Origin: Holtermannia corniformis
Taxonomy: Eukaryota > Basidiomycota > Tremellomycetes > Holtermanniales
Reading direction: 5' to 3'
Length of the DNA stretch: 35,987 nt
NCBI GenBank assembly: GCA_001599935.1
Contig: BCIJ01000037.1
Span: 1 to 35,987 of the forward strand
A program made the position numbers and the translations under genes. This document shows, in pieces, positions 1 through 9,180 of this stretch; the stretch's first letter is position 1, and every line of letters starts with the position of its first letter. The notes below the pieces were generated by a model that saw nothing but the letters and a program-made list of their open reading frames with translations, made no database searches and had not been told where the DNA came from.

Positions 1-5
1 GAGGG

Positions 6-199
6 TGTAAGTCCGCCACACCGTCCTTACTCGCAAGTTGTCCGCGAGCTTTGAGCACTTGTAGTTGACGGCGCTGCGCGCCGTCTTCGCTCATCATTCC
101 TTTTCCCGCCTGGCACAGAGTACTCTAGCGATACATCTGGTTGCTGTTTTGCTTCCTCGCCTAGCCCCGCCCAGTAGTGTTGACCCGCGCGGTCTTCCA
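6..199 (+). mobile_element. Family I gypsy LTR (3' LTR of an element to the left)
   Basis: This 194-base LTR runs from TGTAAG to CTTCCA. The ends were fixed from the solo copy at 3868-4061, which has a clean target duplication. The five bases before it (GAGGG, 1-5) match the end of the polypurine tract that precedes the other LTRs of this group (before 3415 and 9181). It is therefore the 3' LTR of an element lying mostly outside the window. Its outer end joins directly to the interior of a pol gene at base 200, as expected for a nested insertion. It contains a GC-rich hairpin (68-86) and the palindrome AGAGTACTCT (117-126). Relative to the copy at 3415-3615 it lacks seven bases near 150. Confidence 0.8.
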
Positions 200-3178
200 C
201 CCTGGGCATCCCCTGCTTTCATCATTCCAAAGAAGAATGGCGACATCAGGTGGATCAACGACTTCCGCAAGCTCAATGCCGACACAATCCCAGACCGTAC
301 GCCTGTCCCAGACATGGAATCAATGCTGCATAGAGCGTCTCGCGGTCGTATCTTTGGTGTCATCGATATGACGGAGGCGTTCTATCAGACCAAGCTAGTT
401 GACGAGGACATTCCAAAGACTGCAATCACCACGCCGTTTGGACTGTACGAATGGGTTGTCATGCCAATGGGACTGTGCAATGCACCAGCTACACACCAGC
501 GCCGCATGAACGAGGCGCTGCGTGATCTGATTGGGGTGTGCTGCGCAGCCTACGTCGATGATATTGTGGTTTGGTCAGAGTCCGAGGCAGAGCACGAGCA
601 GAACCTGCACCGGATCCTTGCGGCCTTGGAAAGTGCAGGCCTGACGTGTTCGCCAAGGAAGACGCAACTGTTCACACACCGCGCAAGCTTCTTGGGACAT
701 GTGCTCACACCCGGTGGGCGCGGAATTGATCCGGAGAAAGCGCGCAAGGTGCGTGAGTGGCCTACACCGCGTTCNGTCAAAGAGGTACGCTCTTTCCTTG
801 GTCTCGTGCAATACAACCGCAAGTTCTTGCCCAATATTGCTGAGCACGCTGTCATCCTGACGGATCTGGTGAGCCAATGCAGCGGCAGACGCAAGGGTGA
901 TCCTGTGGTGCCGTTCGAGTGGACACCAGTGCATGACAAGGCTTTCAACATACTCAAGGAGTTGGTGACGTCTGCACCTGTCTTGCGTGCTGTAGACTAC
1001 AGCAAGCTAGACGACGGCAGCGAGCATCTCTTCTTGTTTGCAGACGCGTGCAAGGACGGCATGGGCATGTGGATTGGACAAGGTGCAAGTGCAGAAGACG
1101 CACAGCCGATTGCATACGACTCGAGGGTGTTCAACGCTGCGCAGCGCAACTACCCAACACACGAGCAGGAACTGCTGGCAATCGTACACGGACTGGAGCA
1201 GTGGCGCAACTACCTGATGGGCAACCGCGTCACCATCCAGACAGATCACCGTACGCTGGAGCATTTCCTCAAACAGAACACCATGTCAAAGCGGCAAGCG
1301 CGTTGGCTCGGTGTGCTTGCCGACTTTGACATTGAGATACTGTACCGTCCCGGACCCTTGAACGAAATGGCTGATGCGCTAAGCCGCTTCCCGCATGACG
1401 AGATGGCATCCCTGACGATTGACTGGCAAACAAGCGGACGCGTCAACGCGCTTTCCTCAGCAAGGCTTGACTTTTCGTCAGAACTGCTGAGGGGGATTGC
1501 AGACGCATACGCAGACGACAATGTGTTCAGTGTTTGGATGACGATGCCTAGCAGTGTGCCCGGTTTGCAGATCAGAGAACATGGCAATGGACTGCTACTG
1601 TATTTGGATGAGCGTCTCTGTGTCCCCCAGGTGCCAATTGTCCGCGAAGCCATCCTGCATGACGCACATGATGTAGTGGGACATGTCGGCACCGCCAAGG
1701 TCTTTGATATGCTGAGACGCTCATACTTCTGGAAGGGAATGCGTACGGACATTGAAAAGTACATCAGCTCGTGCGAGTCTTGCCAGGTAAACAAGTCTCG
1801 CACAACCAAGCGTACTGGCCCGTTGCACCCGCTCCCCGTGCCGAAGGACAAGTTTGAGGACGTTGCAATGGATTTCGTTGGCCCGCTGCTGCTCTCTGAT
1901 GGACACGACATGATCCTGTCCATCACAGACCGGTTGACAGGCTTTGTTCGTCTCGTTCCGTGCACAAGCACACTCACGGCCAAGCAGTTNGCGCAGTTGT
2001 TCTTNGATCANTGGGTCTTGCATTANGGTCTGCCTCTTACAATCGTCTCGGACCGTGACAAGTTGTTTGTGAGCGCGTTCTGGAAGGGTCTGGCNTCTTG
2101 CTGGGGAATCAAGCTCAAGATGAGCAGTGCGTACCATCCNGAGACGGANGGTGCAAGCGAAAGAACCAACAAGACGCTGGTCCAGATGCTGCGNGCTCAT
2201 GTGACAAGGAGTCANANNACNTGGAGTCGTGCGCTGANGCGGATTGCGTTTGCAGTCAACGCAACCCGCAATGCCAGCACNCAGNTNTCACCCGCAGAAG
2301 TGGTGTACGGGCAGCCGTTGCGNATTGTACCGCCGCTCAGCACCACNGAGATCAACACTGGAGANCGCGAGGGACAGAGTGAGGCCGAGCGACTGCACCA
2401 NGAGCTGCAGACAGCGAGAGACGCACTGACNGCAGGCCTGCCCGAAGTGGATGAGAATGTCGAACATGCCCGTGACAACCTGACGTTGGCCAAAGCGGCG
2501 CAAGCAGTGCAGGCCAACCGGCACCGTGGCCCCGAGATCGTGTACAAGGTTGGNGACCTGGTGCTGCTTGACACCACAGACCGGCGCAGGGAGTTCAAGG
2601 ACGGATCAACCGAGAAACAACGCAGAGCCGCTAAGTTGTTCCCCAGATGGGCTGGCCCGTACGCAGTCACTGACGCTAATCCATCTTGCTCCTCCTACGC
2701 ACTGCAACTCCCAGACGGCGACAAGACGTACAACCGCTTCCATGCGTCGCTCCTCAAGCCGTACCATGCCAACGACGAGGCTGCCTTTCCTTCGCGCGGT
2801 CCGGGTGCGGTGAGCCAGAGAACTGTACCCGAGATCGAGCCCGCACCGCCAGCAGCTGTGTCTGCACCTGCCCTTGCCCGCAACACCGCCGCAACTGCCT
2901 CCACTCGCCAGCACGTAGTCCGTATCCTCGACACCAAGACGAAGCAACGCAAACGGAACGGCATGCTGCTCACCACGTCCTGGTACCAGATCCTGCTCCG
3001 CGGCGAGCACTCTCCACGCTGGGTCCTCGAGGCAGACGGCAAGCATCTCAATGGCTGGTTCGAGGCTCTGAGCCAGTACAACACGGCTGAGGGCGACGAC
3101 TTTGGCGATTGGTGGGACGACAACGACACAGCGGCGGCGGTGCGGACCGTATTGGGCCAGGACGCCAATTTTCAGTGA
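200..3178 (+). CDS. Ty3/gypsy pol fragment (RT, RNase H, integrase), 5'-truncated
   Basis: This is the polyprotein of a family I Ty3/gypsy element, with everything upstream of the RT domain missing. It opens inside the conserved start of RT (PWASPAFIIPK). The RT catalytic YVDD lies at 551-562. An RNase H domain follows (LFADACKDG, HEQELLAI, TDH). The integrase has an HHCC zinc finger and the catalytic triad D (1871), D (2051) and E (2159), spaced D-X59-D-X35-E. A GPY motif and a C-terminal module with WYQI and PRWVLE resemble the chromodomain-like tail of chromoviruses (inference). No stop interrupts the frame, but 23 N bases lie in it. The last dozen or so codons run into a tandem repeat. 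The upstream half (gag, protease) presumably lies left of the window, separated by the LTR insertion at 6-199. It is not functional as it stands. Confidence 0.9.
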   Translation, partial: PWASPAFIIPKKNGDIRWINDFRKLNADTIPDRTPVPDMESMLHRASRGRIFGVIDMTEAFYQTKLVDEDIPKTAITTPFGLYEWVVMPMGLCNAPATHQRRMNEALRDLIGVCCAAYVDDIVVWSESEAEHEQNLHRILAALESAGLTCSPRKTQLFTHRASFLGHVLTPGGRGIDPEKARKVREWPTPRXVKEVRSFLGLVQYNRKFLPNIAEHAVILTDLVSQCSGRRKGDPVVPFEWTPVHDKAFNILKELVTSAPVLRAVDYSKLDDGSEHLFLFADACKDGMGMWIGQGASAEDAQPIAYDSRVFNAAQRNYPTHEQELLAIVHGLEQWRNYLMGNRVTIQTDHRTLEHFLKQNTMSKRQARWLGVLADFDIEILYRPGPLNEMADALSRFPHDEMASLTIDWQTSGRVNALSSARLDFSSELLRGIADAYADDNVFSVWMTMPSSVPGLQIREHGNGLLLYLDERLCVPQVPIVREAILHDAHDVVGHVGTAKVFDMLRRSYFWKGMRTDIEKYISSCESCQVNKSRTTKRTGPLHPLPVPKDKFEDVAMDFVGPLLLSDGHDMILSITDRLTGFVRLVPCTSTLTAKQXAQLFXDXWVLHXGLPLTIVSDRDKLFVSAFWKGLXSCWGIKLKMSSAYHXETXGASERTNKTLVQMLXAHVTRSXXXWSRALXRIAFAVNATRNASXQXSPAEVVYGQPLXIVPPLSTXEINTGXREGQSEAERLHXELQTARDALXAGLPEVDENVEHARDNLTLAKAAQAVQANRHRGPEIVYKVXDLVLLDTTDRRREFKDGSTEKQRRAAKLFPRWAGPYAVTDANPSCSSYALQLPDGDKTYNRFHASLLKPYHANDEAAFPSRGPGAVSQRTVPEIEPAPPAAVSAPALARNTAATASTRQHVVRILDTKTKQRKRNGMLLTTSWYQILLRGEHSPRWVLEADGKHLNGWFEALSQYNTAEGDDFGDWWDDNDTAAAVRTVLGQDANFQ

Positions 3179-3369
3179 AGAGACGCGAAATCCGGGTGGC
3201 CGGACTGAAGAGGGAGGCCGCTGATAAACCTTCCGCGATCCGGACTGGGCCAGGACGCCAACTTTTCCAGGACGCCAACTTTTCAGTGAAAATCCGGTTG
3301 GCCGGACTGGAGAGGGAGGGCCGCGGCTAAAACCTCCACGACCCGGACTGGGCCAGGACGCCCCTCTGA
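3144..3369 (+). repeat. Tandem repeat of about 100 bases at the end of family I pol
   Basis: There are two and a quarter copies of a roughly 100-base unit, starting near 3144, 3242 and 3344. Each begins with GGAC(TGGG)CCAGGACGCC and continues through AAATCCGG, GGCCGGACT and GAGGGAGG. Copy 2 holds a further 17-base internal duplication (CCAGGACGCCAACTTTT twice). Copy 1 overlaps the last codons and the stop of the pol frame. Confidence 0.85.
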
Positions 3370-3414
3370 CGCTGCGAGCCGCATGGCGGGGAGCATTTTC
3401 AGGGTGGGTGAGGG

Positions 3415-3615
3415 TGTAAGTCCGCCACACCGTCCTTACTCGCAAGTTGTCCGCGAGCTTTGAGCACTTGTAGTTGACGGCGCTGCGCGCCGTCTTCGCT
3501 CATCAATCCTTTCCCCGCCTAGCACAGAGTACTCTAGCGATACATCTGGTTGCTGTTTTGCTTCCTCGTCCAGCGCCTAGCCCCGCCCAGTAGTGTTGAC
3601 CCGCGCGGTCTTCCA
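3415..3615 (+). mobile_element. Family I gypsy 3' LTR
   Basis: This 201-base LTR (TGTAAG to CTTCCA) directly follows the purine tract GGTGGGTGAGGG, so it is the 3' LTR of the element whose pol ends at 3178. It differs from the LTR at 6-199 by a few substitutions around 3506-3522 and by seven extra bases. It ends against sequence that appears to be the leader of the family II element, so the family I element seems to have inserted there. It carries the palindrome AGAGTACTCT at 3526-3535. Confidence 0.85.
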
Positions 3616-3867
3616 GAACCGCCCAGAGATCAGTCGGTCAAGTTGCCAAGTAACGGTCGAATCGACGCTTCGCCCAGTCATCAACGCCCACCAAGGGGCA
3701 GCCCAGACACGTCTCGAGAGCATCCACGAGACCAGAGTCCAGAGAAAGGTCAGGAGACCAGCCAAGCGGTGAGAGGAGTGCGGCGGGCCTATATACAACA
3801 GCCGCTGGACAGGACCGTCTATCGTCAGCTTGTCCACAACCGGTTAACCACGGTCCTGTAGTGAATG
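3616..3867 (+). promoter_or_regulatory. Leader segment upstream of family II gag
   Basis: These roughly 250 bases lie between the family I 3' LTR and the solo LTR. Removing the solo LTR and one copy of its target duplication joins this segment straight to the gag start codon, so I read it as the remaining 5' leader of the family II element. It contains a TATATA stretch near 3791. A perfect 10-base inverted repeat (ACAGGACCGT 3809-3818, ACGGTCCTGT 3850-3859) ends a few bases before the ATG. No primer binding site could be recognised. Confidence 0.5.
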
Positions 3868-4061
3868 TGGAAGACCGCGCGGGTCAACACTGCTGGGCGG
3901 GGCTGGACGAGGAAGCAAAACAGCAACCAGATGTATCGCTAGAGTACTCTGTGCTAGGCGGGGAAAGGATTGATGAGCGAAGACGGCGCGCAGCGCCGTC
4001 AACTACAAGTGCTCAAAGCTCGCGGACAACTTGCGAGTAAGGACGGTGTGGCGGACTTACA
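3868..4061 (-). mobile_element. Solo family I LTR, inverted, with 5-base target duplication
   Basis: Read on the minus strand, this 194-base LTR runs from TGTAAG to CTTCCA. It matches the LTR at 3415-3615 except for a seven-base deletion and very few substitutions. It is flanked by GAATG at 3863-3867 and GAATG at 4062-4066, a 5-base target site duplication typical of Ty3/gypsy integration. No internal element sequence is attached, so it is a solo LTR left by LTR-LTR recombination. The duplicated target contains an ATG. Confidence 0.92.
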
Positions 4062-4063
4062 GA

Positions 4064-7000
4064 ATGCCGAACTCTGAAGCATCAGAAGACGAACTCGGCG
4101 ACGCCTTGTACGGTCAAGACGACCAACACCTCGACTTTGCCTTACCCCTATCATCAACCCTTGCCCCACTTCTCCCCTCGCCTCTGATCCCAACTCCTCC
4201 GCCAGACGCTCGCACTCGAGAGCTCCTGCATCACCTGTCACTATCTCCTTCATACCCGAAACCTGACCCAGCACACTTATCTCCGCCCTCGGTCGTTGCC
4301 ACCCTAGATCCCCTATCCGACATGGGCGACGACTCCGGACTCAAGGTTCCCTTGTACAAGGACAACACCAAGGCGGTCGACCCAGCACTCACTCATGTCA
4401 AGGCGCTCTTTCGCTATCTCAATCTCAAGGGCTTGCTGGTTCCAGAGATCAAGTCGGAAGAGGAGGCACGGCGGGTCCGCAAAGTTGTCGGGATCTGCTG
4501 CGCAAGCATTGAGGCAGAGTCGCTGGAGGCATGGGTGGCGACGACGGGGATGAGGCAAGAAGGATGGGATGAGTGGAGGACGGCGTTTCTGCTGAAGGCG
4601 GTGAAGGGAAATTGGGAGTGGGAGATGCGGCAGAGGTTCGACCGCTGTTTCCAGTCAGCCTACGGCGGTATCGGACACTTCAGTCGCTGGGTTGCGGAAC
4701 TTCGAGTCACGCAGGCCAAGCTCATTGGTACCAAGTTCGCCGTCGACGACTATGCTTTGGCGGCGCACATCCGCTCGCACATGAACTCAGTGACCTGTGC
4801 GCGACTCCGCAATACATATTCGGCTTTCGCATCACTCGACGCCGAGCAGCTCGAACAATACGGTGAGGAATCAGAGGAGGCGTTTCTGGAAGAGGAGAAG
4901 GCAAGAGACTCGTTGCGCAAGAGATCGGATATCAAGCATGCGCAAGTCATGCAAGCCACCCGAACCTCCACGACCGAGCGAATCATTCCCCACTTCCAAC
5001 CAACTACACCAAACACGATTGCTCAACGCCCCTTGTTCGGCAACACGCGGCAAGGCGGCACTGGTACTACCGACGTGCGCAACCCCAACCATCGGCTCGC
5101 ACCGCGTGATTCGGAAGAGGGTCAGCGTCAACGGGCGGTGCTGAACAAGGAAAACCGCTGCTTCAAGTGCCGTGAGAAGGGACACTTCGGAGCAGACTGC
5201 AAGATGCAGAAACCGGCGAGGATCAATGAGGTTGAGATGGAAGCGAAGGTGGCGGCGTTGAGTGTGAGGGATCAGGGGTCAGAGGACGAGTGGAGCGAGA
5301 GCAGTGAAGAGACCGTCAAGATTGCGGCCATCCGGCCCTCGAGGTATCGCATCGTAGCGCCTGATTCGCCCGCCTCGCCCGCCTCAACACATTCAGCTCA
5401 ATCACCACGCACGCCTGTTCAACAACACTCGGCTCGTCGTTGGGCTCGCGACCTCCCTCCCCACCTATCGGTTCCGATTGGCATCAAGGCGGTGGCGGCC
5501 AAGACTTCAGACGATTTGATCGAGCTGTCAGATGGATCAGGGTCGGGTTCAGATGACGAAGGGTGCGTCCTGTCTAGGCTTCCGCCTCTTCTCAAAGTCA
5601 AAGTCTCATTGAACTCTTCTGCTTCTCGTCACCTTGCTCTCATTGATACCGGTTCGCAACTTAACCTCATTTCACCTCAGCTTGTAAAAAGGCTAGGGAT
5701 TCCTGTGCATACGTGTAGGCCCAAACCGACACGACTGGCTGGTGGTGAAATAGGTCCAAGCTTGTGCAACTACGTGTGGTGTGATATCTCTACCAAGAAG
5801 GTGTCCTATAGGCGAAGTCTTTTCTTTGTGATGATACTCGATGACTCGTGTGAACTGTTCCTTGGATTACCCTTCTGTCTTGACAACCAGCTGTTCGCAG
5901 GCGCTAACGCGTTGCAACATCTGATCAGCCAAGGCGGCGCGGAACTAATCCTCGGGCAACAGTATTGCCGGGTCGCTGAGATTGTTGCTGAGGTTTCAGT
6001 TGAGCGGCGTCCCAGTGACTTGGAAGCCGAAGCATTGCAGGCGAAAAGCCAACAATGGATCGACAAATACGGGGACCTCTTTCCTCCCTCCATTATGTCG
6101 GTAGCGGAAATGAAGCTCAAGGATGACGGAAGTCAAATCCGACACAGCATCCGACTCGTTGACGGTTCAGTACCGTTCAAATCGAGAGGCTATGCCTGTC
6201 CTGATCGTTACTATGACAAATGGAAGGAGCAATTGGATAAATTGGTGTCTACCGGTCGGCTCAGAGCCTCGACGTCACCATGGTCTTCGCCAGCGTTTGT
6301 CATACCCAAAACAAATGGGGAACTGCGCTGGATCAACGATTACCGACGTCTGAACTCTATGACAGTGCCAGATCGAACACCGGTCCCCAACATGGAAGAT
6401 ATGCTTCATCGCGCATCCAGGGGCAAGATATTTGCGGTCATTGACATGACCGATGCATTCTATCAAACTCGATTGGAAGACGCAGACATTGCAAAGACTG
6501 CTATTACCACGCCCTTCGGGCTTTATGAGTGGGTCGTTATGCCGATGGGGCTCTGCAACGCGCCAGCTACACATCAAAGGCGCATGAATGATGCTCTCAG
6601 AGAGTTCGTGGGGATTTGTTGTGCGGTTTACGTGGATGATATTGTGGTTTGGTCTGAGAACATGGAAGAGCATGAGACGAACTTGGCGAACGTGTTGAAC
6701 GCCCTGGGGAAAGCCAATCTTACGTGTTCAGCGCGTAAAACGCAGCTCTTCACTAAGTGTGCTAAATTCCTGGGACACGAGTTAGTCCCAGGCGGGAGGA
6801 AGATGGACAGTACAAAGGTTGCACGCATCTTACAGTGGCCAACGCCACGGTCGGTTGCAGAGGTAAGATCCTTCCTTGGGCTGGTGCAATATCTTCGAAA
6901 GTTTCTCCCATCTCTGTCGCGGCCGGCGAAAGTGTTATCAGAATTGGTTAGCGACTGTGTGGGACGGAAGCAGGGAGACGAAAAGCGCGTGTTTGCATGG

Positions 7001-9127
7001 CGTGAAGAACATGAAAAGGCGTTTGGAGAGTTGAAGCATCTTGTTACTTCGTCATCCGTTCTGCGTGCAATTGACTTAGGCGCGTTGGATGAAAAGAGGG
7101 AACACTTGTTCCTTTTTACCGACGCGTCAAAAGACGGCATGGGTATGTGGATCGGTCAGGGTGCGACTGCAGAAGTTGCAAGGCCTATCGCGTTTGAATC
7201 AAGGATGTTTAATGCCGCGCAAAGGAATTATCCGACGCATGAGCAGGAGCTGCTAGCTATTGTGCACGGATTGAATCATTGGAGGAACCTCTTATTGGGG
7301 AACCGAATAATAGTTCAATCCGATCATCAAACACTGGAGAATTTTCTCAAGCAGCCCACAATGTCCAAACGGCAAGCGCGTTGGCTAGGCGTATTGGCTG
7401 ATTATGATCTTGAGATCATGTATCGGCCGGGGGTTACCAACAATATTGCCGATGCCTTGAGTCGATACCCCCATGACGAAATGCCGGAGATCATGAACAT
7501 GTGGGTGTCGGAGAATAATTCAAACGTCTTCAACCTTTCCACAGCGTCGTTGAATTTCAGTTCGACATTGCTAAGGCAAATCAGTGATGCGTACGTGGAC
7601 GATGTTGTGTTCGGTGATTGGTTATCAATGCCTGACAGCGTGCCGGGTTTGCGCATTGAAGAGTCGGGCACAAAGCGCATGTTGCTGTACTTGGACGGCA
7701 GACTGTGTGTTCCCAATCTACCTCAAGTACGAGAGTCCATCCTGCATGACGCACACGACGTGTTGGGCCATGTGGGGTCGGAGAAAGTGCTTTCTGCAGT
7801 CAGAGCATCTTATTTCTGGAAAGGAATGGCGTCGGATGTGAAAGACTATGTGAGGTCGTGTATTAGCTGCCAATCAAACAAGAGTGCCACGCACAAGCCC
7901 CGGGGGCCGTTGCACCCGCTTCCTGTTCCGCGGCAAAAGTTTGATGATATTGCCATGGACTTCGTGGGTCCTCTGCCTCTGTCGCGGGGTTACGATATGA
8001 TACTGTCGATCACGGACAGACTCACAGGGTTTGTCAAGCTCATCCCTTGCGAGTCTACGTGCACGGCTAAAGAGTTTGCATGTCTCTTCTTTGACCAATG
8101 GGTGTTGCTGTATGGAACGCCACGCAGCATTGTGTCGGATAGAGACAAACTCTTTGTGTCTCAGTTCTGGGGCGCAATTGCGAAAGCTTGGAACATCAGT
8201 TTGAAAATGAGCTCAGCGTATCATCCTGAAAGCGACGGTGCCAGCGAAAGGACGAATAAAACTCTGGTAGAGATGTTGCGGAGCATGGTGACGAGGGATC
8301 AAAAGTCTTGGACGAAGTCATTGAATCGCATTGCGTTTGCGATCAATTCTACTCTGAACTCCAGCACTTCTTGCATTCCGGCAGAATTGGTCTTTGGGTG
8401 CCAACCGCGCGTTGTACCCCCTCTTGCCGCTCCAAACAGTACAGCTGAGAAAGCTAAAGAGGGCTACGACATGGCGTTGGAGATTGAGAATGAGTTAGCT
8501 CGGACACGGACCACGCTAAACGACATCCGAGCTGTCTGGCAGAATTCATCCGACGATGCAAGGGACAATCTGACGTTGTCGAAGTCCACCCAAGCCAAAT
8601 ATGCCAATCGCAAGCGAGGGGCAGAGGACGTATATCTCGTCGGCGATCGAGTGTGGTTGAATACGGCAGACCGGCGCGCTGAATACAAAGACAAATCATC
8701 CGACAAGGCGCGGCGAGCGAGCAAGCTATTCCCAAGATGGGCGGGCCCGTACAAGGTCACAACGTCATACCCGGAACGCTCATCATACCGGCTTGACCTC
8801 GGCGAAGGCGATACATCGTACCCATCATTCCACGCATCAAAGCTCAAGCGATTTCACCCATCAGACGTGGACAAATTCCCGCAACGCGCCGCAGCAAGCC
8901 AGTCAATGGTGCCAACACTGTCTGAACCACGCGTAACGAAAGTCATCGACACAAAAACAAAAATCAAACGTCGAAACGGGGTTCAGACGAAAACAACCTG
9001 GTACCAAATCCGCGTCGATAACGAGCTACCTCGATGGATACTCGAAAAGGATGCGCAGGCAATCAAGGGCTGGTGGGATGCCTTGGGAGAGTTCACGGGT
9101 GTGGAGGATGGCGTTGACGAGTGGTAA
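4064..9127 (+). CDS. Ty3/gypsy gag-pol polyprotein (family II), intact
   Basis: One uninterrupted 1,687-codon frame encodes Gag and Pol together. Residues 1 to about 340 are Gag, followed by a CCHC zinc knuckle at 366-379 (C-X2-C-X4-H-X4-C). The aspartic protease DTG lies at 528-530. RT spans roughly 700-900 with YVDD at 856-859. RNase H has D1020, E1062, D1087 and D1130. The integrase zinc finger uses H1231, H1235, C1266 and C1269, and the catalytic triad is D1299, D1359, E1395 (D-X35-E). A GPY motif lies at 1561-1563. The C-terminus (V-I-D-T-K, WYQI, PRWILE) looks like a degenerate chromodomain, which in related chromoviruses steers integration to chromatin (inference). No frameshift separates gag from pol. 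The ATG chosen is the one within the target duplication of the solo LTR. The element could still encode all enzymes, but its 5' LTR is not seen. Confidence 0.93.
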   Translation: MPNSEASEDELGDALYGQDDQHLDFALPLSSTLAPLLPSPLIPTPPPDARTRELLHHLSLSPSYPKPDPAHLSPPSVVATLDPLSDMGDDSGLKVPLYKDNTKAVDPALTHVKALFRYLNLKGLLVPEIKSEEEARRVRKVVGICCASIEAESLEAWVATTGMRQEGWDEWRTAFLLKAVKGNWEWEMRQRFDRCFQSAYGGIGHFSRWVAELRVTQAKLIGTKFAVDDYALAAHIRSHMNSVTCARLRNTYSAFASLDAEQLEQYGEESEEAFLEEEKARDSLRKRSDIKHAQVMQATRTSTTERIIPHFQPTTPNTIAQRPLFGNTRQGGTGTTDVRNPNHRLAPRDSEEGQRQRAVLNKENRCFKCREKGHFGADCKMQKPARINEVEMEAKVAALSVRDQGSEDEWSESSEETVKIAAIRPSRYRIVAPDSPASPASTHSAQSPRTPVQQHSARRWARDLPPHLSVPIGIKAVAAKTSDDLIELSDGSGSGSDDEGCVLSRLPPLLKVKVSLNSSASRHLALIDTGSQLNLISPQLVKRLGIPVHTCRPKPTRLAGGEIGPSLCNYVWCDISTKKVSYRRSLFFVMILDDSCELFLGLPFCLDNQLFAGANALQHLISQGGAELILGQQYCRVAEIVAEVSVERRPSDLEAEALQAKSQQWIDKYGDLFPPSIMSVAEMKLKDDGSQIRHSIRLVDGSVPFKSRGYACPDRYYDKWKEQLDKLVSTGRLRASTSPWSSPAFVIPKTNGELRWINDYRRLNSMTVPDRTPVPNMEDMLHRASRGKIFAVIDMTDAFYQTRLEDADIAKTAITTPFGLYEWVVMPMGLCNAPATHQRRMNDALREFVGICCAVYVDDIVVWSENMEEHETNLANVLNALGKANLTCSARKTQLFTKCAKFLGHELVPGGRKMDSTKVARILQWPTPRSVAEVRSFLGLVQYLRKFLPSLSRPAKVLSELVSDCVGRKQGDEKRVFAWREEHEKAFGELKHLVTSSSVLRAIDLGALDEKREHLFLFTDASKDGMGMWIGQGATAEVARPIAFESRMFNAAQRNYPTHEQELLAIVHGLNHWRNLLLGNRIIVQSDHQTLENFLKQPTMSKRQARWLGVLADYDLEIMYRPGVTNNIADALSRYPHDEMPEIMNMWVSENNSNVFNLSTASLNFSSTLLRQISDAYVDDVVFGDWLSMPDSVPGLRIEESGTKRMLLYLDGRLCVPNLPQVRESILHDAHDVLGHVGSEKVLSAVRASYFWKGMASDVKDYVRSCISCQSNKSATHKPRGPLHPLPVPRQKFDDIAMDFVGPLPLSRGYDMILSITDRLTGFVKLIPCESTCTAKEFACLFFDQWVLLYGTPRSIVSDRDKLFVSQFWGAIAKAWNISLKMSSAYHPESDGASERTNKTLVEMLRSMVTRDQKSWTKSLNRIAFAINSTLNSSTSCIPAELVFGCQPRVVPPLAAPNSTAEKAKEGYDMALEIENELARTRTTLNDIRAVWQNSSDDARDNLTLSKSTQAKYANRKRGAEDVYLVGDRVWLNTADRRAEYKDKSSDKARRASKLFPRWAGPYKVTTSYPERSSYRLDLGEGDTSYPSFHASKLKRFHPSDVDKFPQRAAASQSMVPTLSEPRVTKVIDTKTKIKRRNGVQTKTTWYQIRVDNELPRWILEKDAQAIKGWWDALGEFTGVEDGVDEW

Positions 9128-9180
9128 AGGTGGCGTGTCAAAAGTGAGGCGGGGTGTCTTTTCTTCAAGGTTGGTGAGGG

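Noticed and set aside
1..199. LTR boundary at TGAGGGTGTAAG, including the conserved TGAGGG
   Set aside because: The solo LTR with its clean GAATG duplication ends at TGTAAG. The upstream GAGGG is kept only where an element interior precedes the LTR, so it is the polypurine tract.
65..199. Coding continuation of pol into the LTR
   Set aside because: The open frame through the LTR has no ATG and no domain. It is chance read-through of a GC-rich sequence.
3415..3615. LTR at 3415 as the 5' LTR of the intact family II element
   Set aside because: The family II 3' LTR (9181-9362) is very different in sequence, and the copy at 3415 directly follows family I pol and its purine tract.
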